A stretch of 64,000 nucleotides of DNA from Rusavskia elegans. Lineage: Eukaryota > Ascomycota > Lecanoromycetes > Teloschistales > Teloschistaceae. The notes beneath the pieces are model-generated. The model did no database searches and was not told where the DNA came from. It worked only from the letters and a program-made list of their open reading frames with translations. The translations under genes and the position numbers were made by a program. Positions 34,189 to 46,159 of the stretch are shown here, in pieces. The DNA lies in assembly GCA_011316305.1 (NCBI GenBank), contig SAUG01000078.1, forward strand, positions 1 to 64,000. Direction: 5' to 3'. Each line of letters starts with the position of its first letter. The first letter of the stretch is position 1.

Positions 34189-35530
34189 TCAACAGATGAA
34201 TGTTGCTTCCGAGAAGAGTTGACCTTCTTCCACCTTTTCTTCATCGCCGATTTTGATCTTCAGCGCCAGGTTCTGTTGTGGAGAATACTGTGTAACGCTC
34301 GTCAGTCACGGGGAAGACAACCTTTAGAAGCGCAGTGAGAGGAGGGAGCCAATCTTACTTGGTATATATACGGTTTCGTCCCGACCAACCCTCCCACCAA
34401 CGTCTTCACGAACCCCGGGACTTTGGCCATAACATCCACCTTGTCCAACCTTTCGCCCAAGCTCCCTGCCAATTCCGCGCTCACGTCCTCTCCACCTTTC
34501 GTCTTTCCCCTCCACGTAAACTTCACCGCTTTCGGCTCCGGCCATTCCGTCTCCTTATCCTCCTTGGCCTCCGTATGTTCCGCCGTATTCGTCGCGCCCG
34601 CATAGATAATCTCGCCATCCTTCACTATGCCACCTACATTCACGACCGTGGATCCATACGAAGGCGGTGTCGTATACTCCATCATGATCGCCGAATAAGT
34701 CGGCGACTGGAAATCCGCAAACGTCCATTTTGCCGCCGCGTGGTGCGGTTTCATGCCCTGCAGCGCGTGGATGAAGAGGGCGCGGCCTTTGAAATCAATG
34801 GCGCCGTCCTCCTTGGTGATGATGCTGCCTTCGACGTGGCAGCGGGGCCAGAAGGCGTGGCGCATTGTGCCCCATGGGTGTTGCGGGTCGGTGCCGTAGA
34901 AGGATTTGCCATTGGTGCCGACTTGGAAGCCGGGGGATGTGCGGGAGACGGTGAGGTTGACGATGCTGGATTCGTTGATGGCGGATTTGACGGTGTAGGC
35001 GGTGGCGTCTGGGTTGGGGGTGACGGCGCAACCGTCGGCGTAGAAGGAGAGTTTGCGGTCGTCGAAACCTTGGTTGTCGAGGGCGTCGGAACACCAGAGT
35101 GGCGTGGGGGTTTTGCCGTTCTTGGTTGGGTAGAAGATTTTGGTATTGAATTGGCAGGTTGTATGGATGCCGCTGGATGATTAAGGGGAATGGGTCAGCA
35201 GTAGTTGTAATGGAGGTTGAGAGTAGGAGCAGTTGGTGAGCTCACGCTACGTTACTGTATATGACTTGTACCATGCCGATGTGTCCGCTGTCTGCCATGA
35301 GATAGAAGACCTGCGTCTCCACACACGTAGACTCCATAGCCGTCCATTTTAGATCTTCAGGTTGGAGTTCGGTGTAGGGTGTTGTCTGGGCTTGCTTGGC
35401 GACCGATTGGATGGCGGAGGGGCCGTAGATGGGCTCTTGCGTTCCGGCGACGTTTGCTACTCTGTGCGTGTTAGTGTTAGGTCTGTCGGGAGGGGATCGA
35501 ACGGACTTGCTGTTGCTTAAGCCAATTCAT
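34189..35530 (-). CDS. SVF1: Svf1-family oxidative stress survival protein
   Basis: Four exons (35530..35503, 35459..35246, 35172..34359 and 34287..34189) encode 384 residues, a normal Svf1 length. The start MNWLK, then [42 protein letters not shown] and the final SEATFIC read as the fungal Svf1 family throughout. Svf1 is a tandem-lipocalin-fold protein of yeast needed for survival under oxidative and cold stress; later work links it to ceramide transport from the ER to the Golgi. The amphipathic N-terminus is expected to bind membranes. The first intron is only 43 bp (donor GTTCGA, acceptor CAGAG) and its exact edges are the weakest part of the model. The gene is divergent from uL11m, 399 bp away. 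Confidence 0.88.
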
Positions 35531-35929
35531 GGTTCCGGTTGGTGGGTGTTTGCGTATGATGTCGTCAATGGACCGGTGCAAGCAGGAGCACATGGCTGGT
35601 GACTTGACTTGGCTGCAGGCAGAAGTCGGTACGGTACGGCCCGGTTTTAGATCGGCACTAGCATGTGAAGCCGGGCGCAATTCGATCATCTTGCAGCGGC
35701 ATGCCAGAGCGTCAATAGACACGACCTATTCAATTCCCAACTACGTTTCAGCCATGTCTTACGGCAAGAGGTAGCGGACCGTAAGGGAGTTCCTCTCAGT
35801 CTATTTTTCTCGGCCGACCGCTCGAAGCAGTACAGCTTTGTCGAGCTACGATCCGGATTCTGACTCGTTGCGGTTTGAACGCCTGGGTTATCGTCCTCAG
35901 TCGATGTTATATAATTCTCCACAGAGCAG
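35531..35929. promoter_or_regulatory. Shared spacer between divergent Svf1 and uL11m genes
   Basis: A 399 bp head-to-head spacer holds the promoters of both genes. GTACGGTACGG at about 35629-35639 is a short tandem repeat. I recognise no defined binding site. Confidence 0.4.
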
Positions 35930-36445
35930 ATGGCGCGGAAACAGATAGCACGGGATCAGATCGTCAAGCTTATTGTTGGAGCGGGTCAGGCAAGCCCCAG
36001 CCCGCCAGTGGGACCTGCGTTGGGCAGCAAAGGAGTGAAGAGTATCGATTTCTGCAAAGTAGGTGCATCTTTCTCCATCATAATCTACCTCAAGGATCTG
36101 ACAACGCAACAGGAGTTCAACGCACGCACAGCTCACATGACACCCGGAGTTCCCATACCTGCTCGAGTCACTGTTCGCCCAGACCGTTCTTTTCACTTCG
36201 AACTCCGAACACCAACCACATCGTATCTTCTGCTCCAAGCCGCCGGTGTGAAGGAGCGCAAGAACAAGCTTCGTGGAGGTGGCGCCGCAGGCAGAGAAAG
36301 CGTGGGGGAAGTTTCATTGAAGCATGTTCACGATATCGCCAAGATCAAACAATCCGAGCTCCGTCTCTCCGGGCTGTCACTCGAAGGTCTATGTAAAAGT
36401 GTCATTGCCCAAGCAAGGTCTTGCGGGATCACGGTCGTACCATGA
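35930..36445 (+). CDS. Mitochondrial ribosomal protein uL11m
   Basis: Two exons (35930..36058 and 36113..36445) encode 153 residues. The protein belongs to the L11 family of the large subunit GTPase-associated centre; the yeast counterpart is Mrpl19. It has the family landmarks [19 protein letters not shown], then [20 protein letters not shown] and the C-terminal helix region [10 protein letters not shown]. The 54 bp intron between FCK and EFNA is a multiple of three without a stop, so an unspliced reading looks like one longer protein with an 18-residue insert. Bacterial L11 has FCK directly followed by xFNA, which supports removing it. No long targeting peptide is visible; the basic N-terminus may serve. 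Confidence 0.93.
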   Translation: MARKQIARDQIVKLIVGAGQASPSPPVGPALGSKGVKSIDFCKVGASFSIIIYLKDLTTQQEFNARTAHMTPGVPIPARVTVRPDRSFHFELRTPTTSYLLLQAAGVKERKNKLRGGGAAGRESVGEVSLKHVHDIAKIKQSELRLSGLSLEGLCKSVIAQARSCGITVVP

Positions 36446-37215
36446 ACGATACGAATAGGTTGAGGAACGCATAGCAATGGCGTTCGGGGGCAGTCTTGGG
36501 GACAGACCATAACTGTGTGATCTCAACGCGGGTTTTATGGGCGCGGTATAATCTGGTCATACCACTAAACACTATTACATTGGCCCGCCACTTGTTGCTT
36601 TGATTTCCCTCCCAAGCAGGGTGGATGCGGTTGCATCGCTCGTGCCCGTAGAGAATTCCAACAGCTGCTCGGCCATTGCTGTCCGGGTAACGACGTCCGT
36701 GCAAGTTGTCGGCCCGTCGGAAGATTCCTAAGTTCCTAAATCTGTGACTCAGGGTAAGACCAAGCCTTCCGTGGCAATAGCGTACTATTATAAATTTAAA
36801 TTTAATGCTGTGATCATCATCCCACCTCACTTTTGGCTGTATTGGACCCCTCCTCGGCATCGGAACTGACACTGATATCATGTGGTCAACAGCGCACCTC
36901 GATTTCGATGCATCGACACTGCGATCGAAAATCTTATTGATGAAATCACATTTCGGCAGCTTACAATAGGACACAATCGTCATTTTCCGGGCATTACAGC
37001 TGCATCGCTTCATCTTGCATTTTCTGAACATGGCGATTCTTTGCGCCTAGAACTACCGGGCGCGTCCAAGACTTCACAGGCTTACCGTTCACTTTGCAAT
37101 AGACTATCACGACTTACATCTGGCAAGTTGTCGAGAGCGTTGTAGCAGACTTCAACATCGCTGAGTCAGCCTCAAGCCGGCCCTGCGCTGGACTCGGAAT
37201 ACTGTTTCCGGAACA
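36446..37215. other. Intergenic, no gene seen
   Basis: This stretch holds the 3' flank of uL11m and the 5' flank of the kinase gene. TATAAATTTAAATTTAA at about 36789-36805 is AT-rich and could be a core promoter element. A 200-codon minus frame here (36429-37031) has no family resemblance and I do not accept it. Confidence 0.45.
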
Positions 37216-39744
37216 ATGGCTTTGAACTCTTCGCCGGGAAATGCCATGCAGGGCGCTTCGAGTAAAATCACCGGTTTGTTGGGAATGTCTCAGAAAACAG
37301 CACTTTGGCTGATTTCCAGCATTGACAGGCAAGGATCTCGAGTCCCGAGCCGATGTCCTTCATCCTGAACCGCCTTCGTCGTCGCCTGCCGCTGGTCCCC
37401 TTGAAAACTCACAGCCCGAGCAAGCTGTGCGATTTGCATCAGTAGACCAGGAAATCGAGCCCGCACAAACATTGGCATCTTCGACAACGCAAGATTCGGG
37501 ACATCCGCGGCCGTACAATCCATTGACTTTGGAAGCCCAAGCCGAGTTGAAGAGCATCAGCCTGGGTTTACACAGCTCTCAGTTGCAGCAGAGAAGGATG
37601 AGTAATTTTGCATTCGAGCCAGTCTCGTTACCTGTTTCAAGAGTTCCCTCCAGTGAACCCAGTCCCATCCCATCTCAACAAGAGACCGAGTCCAGCACCA
37701 ATTCTCCGATGGTCACTCTAGGGGATGGTGATCCATCACCGGCGCCCTTGGCCCCTGCAGAATTCTATGCGGATGTTGAGCCACGTCACCCATCTACTGC
37801 GTCTGGCACACCTCTGGCAAAGGTACACGCGGATCCGCCAATCGATCTTCAGCAGGCTAGTCCGGCAGCGGAGTCGACCCAGGGAAATATTACAGAACCC
37901 AATCTACTACCGACAAGTCCTCCTACAACGAGACCCTCCTCAGCTTCGGACCATACCTCCACTCGGCCTACAACAATTTCAGGGGGTTCTAGTCTAGCCA
38001 ACGCTTTCGCAAAGCAGGCGCCAGGCTCACGCGAAGCAAGTCCCATCCGCTTTCCTGGTTCATCGTCTGGAACGGCTACGCCCCCAAGTGGTTATGCCAG
38101 GCCTTTCACTCCCAAAAGTAATGACGATGACCCCTACGCACGCAATAAAAGGAGACCGCAATCAAAGAACCTGGACTATCTCGATGCAAGGTTTATCTTC
38201 GAGGGCAGGGAGGGCCGAGGTAAATCGGGGCCGTCGTCAGGCTCAAATACCCCAACACTTCCTCGCTCAGGGAGTGGTACCGATGTTAGGAACCAAGAGA
38301 AGCGGCAGTCCACGTTTTCTCTACACGGGGTGGGAGGCAAGAAAGAAGCTACCGGGAATCGTAAAGACGAAATTGCTGCTGCCATCGGCGGGAAGCACCA
38401 TCATGGTTCGATGTCGGACCTTAAACGCTTTTTCGGCTTGGGTCACCATAAAGACAAAGCTAAACGCGCCCAGTCACCTGCGAAATCCAGCACGAGGTCG
38501 ACCAAAAACACAAGCTCCCCACCGTCACCCTATCAAGCGCCAGCCGCAAATGTTCCCTTTGCAGATGATCATGGACTGGTGACGAAATATGGAAAATTCG
38601 GCAAAGTGCTTGGGTCTGGCGCAGGCGGTTCGGTCAGACTAATGAAACGTAGCAGCGACGGAGTCACGTTTGCGGTGAAACAGTTTCGTGATAGACATTC
38701 TTACGAATCGGAGCGCGAGTACAACAAGAAGGTGACAGCCGAATTCTGCATCGGATCAACGCTGCACCACGGTAATATTATCGAGACTCTGGACATTATT
38801 CACGAACGAGGTCACTGGTACGAGGTCATGGAGTACGCACCATACGATCTCTTTGCCATTGTCATGACGGGCAAGATGACAAGAAACGAGATCAACTGTT
38901 CTTTCCTTCAGATTGTCAATGGAGTCGTGTATTTGCACAGCATGGGCCTCGCGCACCGGGACCTCAAGCTAGACAATGTCGTTGTCAATGAGCATGGTAT
39001 AATGAAGTTGATCGATTTTGGAAGCGCTACGGTATTCAGATATCCTTTCGAGACCGACATTGTACTGTCGAGTGGTGAGTAGGATTTTGAGGTGATTCCA
39101 GATGATTCAGGACTGACCTATCAATAGGGATCGTAGGGTCAGATCCATACCTCGCCCCAGAGGTGTATGATGCCGGCAAGTATGATCCTCAACCAGCCGA
39201 CATCTGGTCCTTGGCGATCGTGTTCGCGTGCATGACCCTACGTCGATTCCCATGGAAAGCCCCTCGTCTTACGGATAACTCGTTCAAGCTCTTTTGCTCA
39301 GCCCCAAGTCCTGGGACTCCTATGGCGGTCGATCTGACCCCAGCGGTTGACGAGTCACGTCGGAGCTCAGCGCCTCCCACTGACCCCAACCCATCAAGCG
39401 AGCAATCTTCTGAACACCACCATCATCATCATCGACAACGGTCGGGAAAGTCAGAAGATGCGACGCCAGCTGCAGAGACTCAAGCGAGATATTCATCCAA
39501 GCCGGAAGTCGTCAAAGGTCCATGGCGACTATTGCGGCTACTTCCAAGGGAAACCAGAACTATCATCGGGCGCATGCTCGAAACCGATCCCAAACGCCGG
39601 GCGACTTTGGAAGACATGTTTGCGGATTCATGGATCAGGACAACCCCAATCTGTCGACAAGTTGAAGGCGGACAAGTTGTCAAAGCTGAAGGTCATGAGC
39701 ATACGTTGGAGCCTGGCACTGCAGTGCAGCCTGCCGAGGGTTGA
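37216..39744 (+). CDS. Hal/oca2-type serine/threonine protein kinase
   Basis: Three exons (37216..37273, 37329..39074 and 39128..39744) encode 806 residues. The first 430 residues are Ser/Pro/Thr-rich and probably disordered, with [12 protein letters not shown] just before the catalytic domain. Kinase landmarks are the glycine loop GSGAGGSV (from 448), Lys470 (FAVKQF), catalytic Asp564 (HRDLKLDN), Asp582 (DFG) and SDPYLAPE. The layout and the pre-domain motif fit the fungal Hal4/Sat4-Hal5 and S. pombe oca2 group. In yeast these kinases stabilise nutrient and potassium transporters at the plasma membrane. A low-complexity insert in the C-lobe contains six consecutive His residues (HHHHHH, encoded near 39417-39434). 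The short first exon (MALNSSPG) is supported by splice phase. Confidence 0.88.
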
Positions 39745-40061
39745 TTGTTTCGTCTTGTTGATTGGCATTGGGTTGGGGTTTGGGTCTCGGAATACCAGGC
39801 AATGCTAGGATGTCTATTTGCGAAAGCACTCACAAGCATAGAAGGGGTTTGTCTGGCCCGGAGCATGTCTGGTATACCATAAGGTCTTTACGTTACTACT
39901 GTCCAGATGGGTGAATAGGGTTAGATCAGGATTAGAGCTTTATGATATGATTTTGGGCTTGTCTACGTAGAATGGCATGGGTAAGGTAACATAGGGCTTA
40001 AATATTCTTAATGGGTCGAACGTCATTCTTCGTTCTTGATACTCGTTAGAAATCTTGCTCG
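39745..40061. other. Intergenic, 3' flank of the kinase gene
   Basis: No gene is seen between the kinase stop and the MFS relic. Confidence 0.4.
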
Positions 40062-41470
40062 ATGACCGCGTTGCCGAAGCCCAAATCGAAATCAAAGCTA
40101 AAAGAGCTGGACGCCTCTCAATCGGTGACTATCAACCATAATCCTTTTCAAGAATTTCGAGTGAATGTGCTTCAGTGCACCGACTAACAAGTCACATAAC
40201 AGATGGTCCAAGTCAAAGCAAGTAAAATTGGATTTTGACAGTCCACCAACCTCTTTCTCTATGGCCTCCCCGTGCCGCTTCTGCCTTACTTATTAGAAGA
40301 CCGACTTCACCTGCCTGTAGGTAAAACACAACTCCACTCGTCCTGTCTTCTGGCAGCTCACGCAGTTTCTTCGGCCGTTTTCTGCCCCGTTGCTGGCATT
40401 CTCACAGACAACTTCTCGGGGCGGAAAGTCCCTTATCTCATTGGTGTACTCGTACTTCTGCTGGCAGCGATTCTTTTCTTTTTGGGCGGTAGTATGCCTA
40501 TCCTTGCCTTCGCACGGATGCTACAAGGAATCTCAGGAGCCTGGGTCTGGACCGTGGGTCAGGCAATACTCATTGATACTGTTGGAGCCGAAAATGTAGG
40601 TAAGGCGACAGGCTCTGTACGTATCATTCCTGGTATCTGTTTCTTTCATTACTAACCATCTATCGCACAGATCTCCGGACTGACCTCTGTTGGCGCATTG
40701 GCCGCGCCGGTTGTGGCAGCATTTACGCGGATGTTCACTTTTCGGAGTCGACTTAGTAATGCGGATTGATTTTGGATGGGAAAACTGAGACTCGGCAAAA
40801 CAGCGCCAACGTGCAGAGGATACCCATGAAGAAGGTACAGAGACTCCATTACTCAAGACGCCACCAGATGAAGCATATCTTATCCCACCAAACCAGCCAC
40901 GGGGGATAGAAGCATACCCTATTCTCCTATTGCTTCAGAGACGCACGAATGCTGACCGTAAATTGGATCACTCGAATACAAGCAACATTTCTGGGTGGTC
41001 TCGATGCAACCGTACCAACCGTGGCCGTAGAATATTATGATTTCAATCCTTTGCAAATAGGGCTGCGATTCGTTCCGATGTCCTACCAATGCTGATGATT
41101 GGGGTTGTCGCTGGCTTCATAACGGATCGGCAAGGGCCCAAAACTATCGTCGTTGTGGGGTTTGGACTACTCGTGCCTCTGTTCATCTTACTACGACTGG
41201 TGCAACCCGGAGGGCTGGGTCAATTTTTTAAATACTGTCTCATATTGACCCTGTGTGGAACTTGCCTGGCGGCCACCAACCCTCCTGCTCTGGTCGAGTC
41301 TACTTCAGTAGTTGAGAAGTACCACAAGGCCGATCTGGTCCCTGCTGCTCCGTCGTTCATAACAACTTTCCTAGCTTTTTTCTATAATGAGGGAAAGCCT
41401 GTGGCCACAGATGCACGGACAGTAGCAAGGAGACAGGACGGGTGCAAAGATGGGAATGATCCAGCATAAA
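40062..41470 (+). pseudogene. Decayed MFS transporter
   Basis: Pieces of a 12-helix major facilitator transporter lie in order but in different frames. At 40242-40616 are the LFLYGLPVPLLPYLLEDR helix, the motif A loop GILTDNFSGRKV and later helices. After a 54 bp intron (40617-40670) comes a fragment ending in a stop at 40767-40769. A central-loop fragment (GTETPLLKTPPDEAYL) lies near 40830-40937. The next helix pair (WITRIQATFLGGLDATVP) is in another frame. MLMIGVVAGFITDRQGPK starts near 41085 in a third frame. The first helix and the last helices are missing. At least one stop and two frameshifts separate recognisable parts, so no single transcript can give a whole transporter. Splicing cannot repair this plausibly. 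The original was a drug/H+ antiporter-like carrier; its substrate is unknown. Confidence 0.75.
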
Positions 41471-41728
41471 TTCGCTATGAGCAGACAGTGTCCCATTTTC
41501 GTTGATCGTGGACTGCTCCTGTACCTGTTATCACGGCTATGTCAACTGCATACTAGACCTAAACTTTTCAAGAGCTTTTTGCAAGAGCTAGCACTACGCC
41601 GGTTAGCGAGGCCTTATCACCGAAACATTAAATTCCGAGCCCTCCATGGCTAGCCCTACCTTATAGATCCTCTGAAAGTAAATCAGAAGCAATGGCTACG
41701 GATCACAATCTCAAGAGAAGTCTCGCTC

Positions 41729-44700
41729 ATGGCTAAGAAAGCAAGCCGGCGCATCAGCTACGGTCAGTTTAATACGCACCCAAAAGAACCTGGCCCCTCA
41801 CTCAACAAACTGATAGCTATGTCACTCCAGTCTTGCCGCTCGCGAAGTCCACAGGTGGGCACCGGCTGGGCGTCAACGGACTTGCTTATGACGTTGAGAA
41901 CTCGATTTTGCAAGTAAACTTTCGATAGGGATGACCCTAAGGCTAATATGATCAGATACTCTGGGGGCCGTGACGGATTGATCTGTGCTTGGGCTTCGAA
42001 TGTCGATCAAAACCATGGCTCCTCCGATGTATATCTTTGAATTTGCCTTGGTATGGTCAATTGACTAATTCACTTCCAGGAAGCTACGTCGTACACTCTT
42101 CGGAACCAGATCCAGGCCCACACCCACTGGGTCAATGATATACTCCTCATCCAGAATAACTCGGCCCTTGTCTCAGCATCGTCAGATGTCAGTGTGAAGG
42201 TATGGCGGCCACTTGCTCAAGAGAGACAGATACCGACGACGATCGGACTGCATAATGACTATGTCAAATGTCTTGCAAGCCCAGGCTCGCATTCAGACTG
42301 GGTTGCATCTGGAGGATTAGACCACAAGATACGGATTTGGGACCTTTATGGAGCGGGTGAAAGACTTTGTATTGATGGTGGCGATGATGAAAGCAATGCC
42401 AAAGGCTCGGTCTATACGTTGAGTGCATGCGGCTCCATGATGGCGAGCGGTGGACCCGAGAGTATCGTACGGCTCTGGGATCCCAGGACTGGAAAACGAA
42501 TCACGAAACTCGTGGGACACACGGACAACATCCGGGATATACTCATCAATCATGACGGCGATACTGTAGTGTCAGCTTCGTCGGACCAGACGGTAAAGGT
42601 GTGGTCTGTCACTGCTGGGAGATGCATGTATACTCTGAACATGCACAACGATTCCGTATGGTCTCTTTATTCCGACCACCCAAAGCTGGCAATCCTCTAT
42701 TCCAGCGACCGATCGGGTCTCGTCGTGAAAACGGATCTTCGAGCTAGTGCAGAGTGGGACGAGGGACTATCACTCTCCGTTGCACAGGAACAGGGCGGTG
42801 TCAACAAGGTCATTGCGACCGGTAGCGATATCTGGACTGCGACATCCAGCTCTAGCATCAACAGATGGCAGGATATTCCTCCTGATGGAGAGTTGCAATT
42901 GCCTGAACATTCACCTCAACATCATAGGTGGAGTACGTCTTCACGCTCCAGAATTCCCCCACCTACTTCTCCCACGGCAGTCAATGGCATCATGAAACCC
43001 AGAATACCTCTAAATTGCGTTCTGCGTATTCCAAATGCATCGCCCATCCCGGGTCAATGGCAGCGGGACTTGGAGACTGCACCCACCTTCTCGAGCGTGA
43101 ATTGGAGAAGAATGTCGGAGGCTGTTGCCGAACAAGAGTTTGGCCCAGTGCTTCCGTTTCAGGATCTTCCTACCGAAACGATTGAGGGCCAACAGGGCTT
43201 GATCAAGCACGTCATGCTGAACGACAAGAGGCGTGTGTTGACCCTTGATACAGCAGGAGAAGTCTTACTGTGGGATCTACTCGAGGTAAGGATCATCACA
43301 TAAGTCTGAACCTGAACGAACTGTAATGACCCCTCCACCAGTGTGTTCCGATAAAATCATTCGGCAAACGACACCTCGATGAAGTTGTTCCCGAAGTCAA
43401 TACGAATGAGAGCGTAGGGAATTGGTGCAGCGTCGATACGCGGACCGGCAGGCTTGCTTGCGTACTGGATGAAAATTACTGTTTCGATGCCGAGATGTAC
43501 GCTGATGAACTGTACCTTGAGAATGCCAGCGACTTCAGGGATGATCAGCGCAGTAAGTTGGTCACAATTCCCTACCCTTGAGTTTGAAACCTGCGATTTT
43601 CGATCAGTCGGAACGGACCGAGGTTCGAGTCTGACATGTCTTCTCAGTAAACCTTGGTAAATGGATACTTCGTTATCTATTCGCTCATCTCATCGAGGAA
43701 GAGATCGCCCGCGATGAGGTTTACCGAAGGCAGTTGCAATCGAAGCACACCAGAAAACCGCAAAGAGCTCCTGCACCAGGTTCAATACAGCTTCCCAATG
43801 CGCAACTGGCACCATGGCATGCACTTCAGGTAGATGATGACTCGCTTATAACACCCCGACCAACGAATGGAAACGCAGCTCCAGCGGCCACACCAGGCTT
43901 GGCTATCGCAATTGCGACGCCTCACCCTGGCTCTGCTGTGAATGGCGGTTCTACGTCTTCGAATTCAAACTCCACAGAGCAAGGCTCGAACCTGGAGAAG
44001 ACATCTTCGAATCATAGCCAGTCAAGAACCCCAAGCGACAAACCAAAGGACTACTTCTCAGCCAACCCAAACGTACCCACTGACCAACGTGAGGAAGACA
44101 GCGCCGAATCCAATGCACAATCGCCTGTGGATGGTGATAAGGAAGAGAAACCTAAGGAAGGAACTACCTTGTTTGGCAAAAGGTTTAGAATGAACTTTCC
44201 CAAGAAGCTGGGTCGTACATCCGTGGAGGTAAAGCCAGCAGCAGTAGACGAAAAAGCAGAAGAGTCGGACAAATCGGAAGAAAAGGAGGAGCAAATCATT
44301 GAAGACAACTTCTATGGCACCATCCAGAAAATGCGTTATGAGTATGACGAACAGCTGCAAGATGCTTCGTCCGGGGCTCTACCATCACGAATCTACCCTA
44401 GCTCTCGCAACGAGACGCCCCTAATAGAACCACCACCACATACCACGATCATCATACAGGAAGACCGACCTGACTCTGGAGGTGTTACAGACATATATCG
44501 GGGGACAGTCAGTTCCGTTGGCCAGGATGCTGACCATATTGAAAGGAGTGGGCCGATGTGGTTAGGTGATCTCCTTCTGCGGGTATGCACCTCTTTGATC
44601 ATCTCCTCGCAACAGACTTCAGTGACCAAGCTAGAATCACACTCCACTCAAGGAGATCTCGAAGGTCTCATTCGTGCTTATGCCATACCAAGACCTGCTA

Positions 44701-45142
44701 CCCAGCATCGCAAGTGCAGATGGGTATGTACTTAGCATCCAAATCTCTAACACTTGCGTTACTGACTTAGGGCTAGAAACTCGCGCTTGAACGCTAATCG
44801 TATGCTGAGAGCGAAGAAGATTTGTGCCTACGTTACGGAGCGTATCGAGCCGCAACCTGAGCGTCCTGATCCGCATGCACTGAAGCCAGAAGATTACCTC
44901 GAGCTGTACTGCCAAGACAAGGTAAGTCGAGTCCCCATCTGTAGTCCGCTGTCCCGATCTGACCGAGTTCAAAGCTTGTGCCGCCGAACACCACTCTTGC
45001 AACACTACGTGCGTATATTTGGAAAACGGGCGGCGATGTGCTATTGTACTATAGATCGAACGGCCGGAAGCCAGAACTCGAAAGGAGGATGACTGGCCTA
45101 ACGCTACAAGAACCAGCCATCAATGAGGGTGTCCCATTCTAG
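41729..45142 (+). CDS. WDR48/Bun107-like WD40 cofactor of a deubiquitinase
   Basis: Nine exons (41729..41762, 41831..41909, 41956..42028, 42080..43285, 43342..43552, 43648..44582, 44635..44723, 44777..44921, 44975..45142) encode 979 residues. The N-terminus ([29 protein letters not shown]) and eight-blade WD40 region (about 15-470) are followed by a Ser/Glu-rich linker. The C-terminal part ([52 protein letters not shown]) is the DUF3337/SUMO-like tail of WDR48. In animals WDR48 (UAF1), and in fission yeast Bun107, activate USP1/USP46-type deubiquitinases; the fungal partner would be a CreB/Ubp9-type enzyme. The second intron appears to be GC-AG (GCAAGT at 41910). Confidence 0.9.
41910..41955 (+). 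other. Probable GC-AG intron
   Basis: The boundaries are TT|GCAAGT and GATCAG|A; the intron is 46 bp. The donor matches the usual GC-AG consensus GCAAGT. Using it gives NSILYSGGRDG, the family's expected sequence. Using the GTAAAC donor three bases later shifts frame. Confidence 0.7.
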
Positions 45143-45277
45143 GGCAATGATCCAATACACCTCATTCTGTCCTCCAGTGGCATCATAGCAAGCTTAGTTT
45201 TGTCAAGACTATTCATTTGACGCATTACTTCTCAAGATCGGCGAATTTCTCCACGAGGCGTGGTCACGTCTCGATGA

Positions 45278-46159
45278 TCAAGTAATACCAGTAATCGCAT
45301 TAAAGGCCCATTGGTAAGTACCTAAGAATATAGCTCCACCAGCCGATATCCACATAATTCGAGGTCCAAGCCCGGCAATGAATGCTTTGGGTCCTGACTC
45401 TCTCCATATCTGCACAAAAAGTGACATAGCCGCTTGCCTCTCCTTCGCCAACATCATCCGTGTCTTAAGAACATCCAGTGGAGTAGTAAGTCCAGCAGCC
45501 ACGGCTCCAGCAATGCTCCCAAATATCCCACTCTCAATGGCAGAACTCTGTGATCTGCCATTTGTTCGCCGCCTCCAAGCTTTCATGCCTTCCCACAGCG
45601 GGAATTGAATAGCAGTAAAGGGCACCTCCCTCATGATTGTAATACCCCAGCCTCTGTACATTTCTCTCCACACACCCAAGGCACCTATATCCCCCCTCTG
45701 TGCCAAGATGAACCCCAGCGCAGCCATCGAGCTCGGATACTGCGCCGCCTGTGCTCTTTGCTTGACCACCTCCGTAGGAACCCTAACCGCACACGCAGCC
45801 ACCTCCCCTGCACTCGCAGCAATCATGTGTTCCACCGGCTCGGTCCACCCTTTGCCCCTGCCTCTCTCTGATGTTGACCCATTACCATTTTCATTCTCAC
45901 TGAGTAATCGTAATCGCGACTTGATTTCCTCATAAGTTACGAAGAAAAGCGCGGCGCCGGGAGCAGAGCCTACGAGAGCGGATCCGACGCCGGCGTAGAC
46001 GCCACGAAATCCGCCAGAATGGTAGAAGCCGGCCGAGGATTGAAGGCGCGTCTTGAGTGTGTCGATGGGGTATAGCGAGAGGTCGACGGTTGTGCCTGCG
46101 AGCGCGCCGGCGAGAAGGGCGGCGGTGAAGGGAGTGAGATTGGAGGAGGGAGAGGCCAT
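45278..46159 (-). CDS. Mitochondrial S-adenosylmethionine carrier
   Basis: An intronless gene encodes 293 residues, the normal size of a mitochondrial carrier. Three repeats carry the carrier signature: PIDTLKTR at residue 31, PTEVVKQR in the middle and PLDVLKTR in the last repeat. The sequence around them (LYPIDTLKTRLQS, GVYAGVGSALVGSAPGAALFF, VRVPTEVVKQRAQ) is that of Pet8/SAMC. This carrier exchanges cytosolic S-adenosylmethionine for S-adenosylhomocysteine across the inner mitochondrial membrane. It feeds matrix methylation, lipoate and biotin synthesis. The gene is divergent from the TilS-like gene, with 210 bp between the starts. A short low-complexity loop after helix 2 (ENENGNGSTSERGRGKG) is longer than in yeast. 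Confidence 0.93.
   Translation of the reverse strand: MASPSSNLTPFTAALLAGALAGTTVDLSLYPIDTLKTRLQSSAGFYHSGGFRGVYAGVGSALVGSAPGAALFFVTYEEIKSRLRLLSENENGNGSTSERGRGKGWTEPVEHMIAASAGEVAACAVRVPTEVVKQRAQAAQYPSSMAALGFILAQRGDIGALGVWREMYRGWGITIMREVPFTAIQFPLWEGMKAWRRRTNGRSQSSAIESGIFGSIAGAVAAGLTTPLDVLKTRMMLAKERQAAMSLFVQIWRESGPKAFIAGLGPRIMWISAGGAIFLGTYQWAFNAITGIT

Noticed and set aside
36429..37031. A 200-codon minus-strand frame downstream of uL11m
   Set aside because: Its composition is Arg/His/Cys-rich without domains, it overlaps the uL11m stop, and no splice or family support exists.
40617..40670. Idea that splicing could restore the MFS transporter
   Set aside because: This intron is fine, but the stop at 40767 and later frame changes near 40937 and 41080 lack suitable splice sites, and the terminal helices are absent.
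43621..43636. GGTTCGAGTC resembling a tRNA B box
   Set aside because: It lies in a 95 bp intron of the WDR48-like gene; no A box or cloverleaf can be drawn around it.
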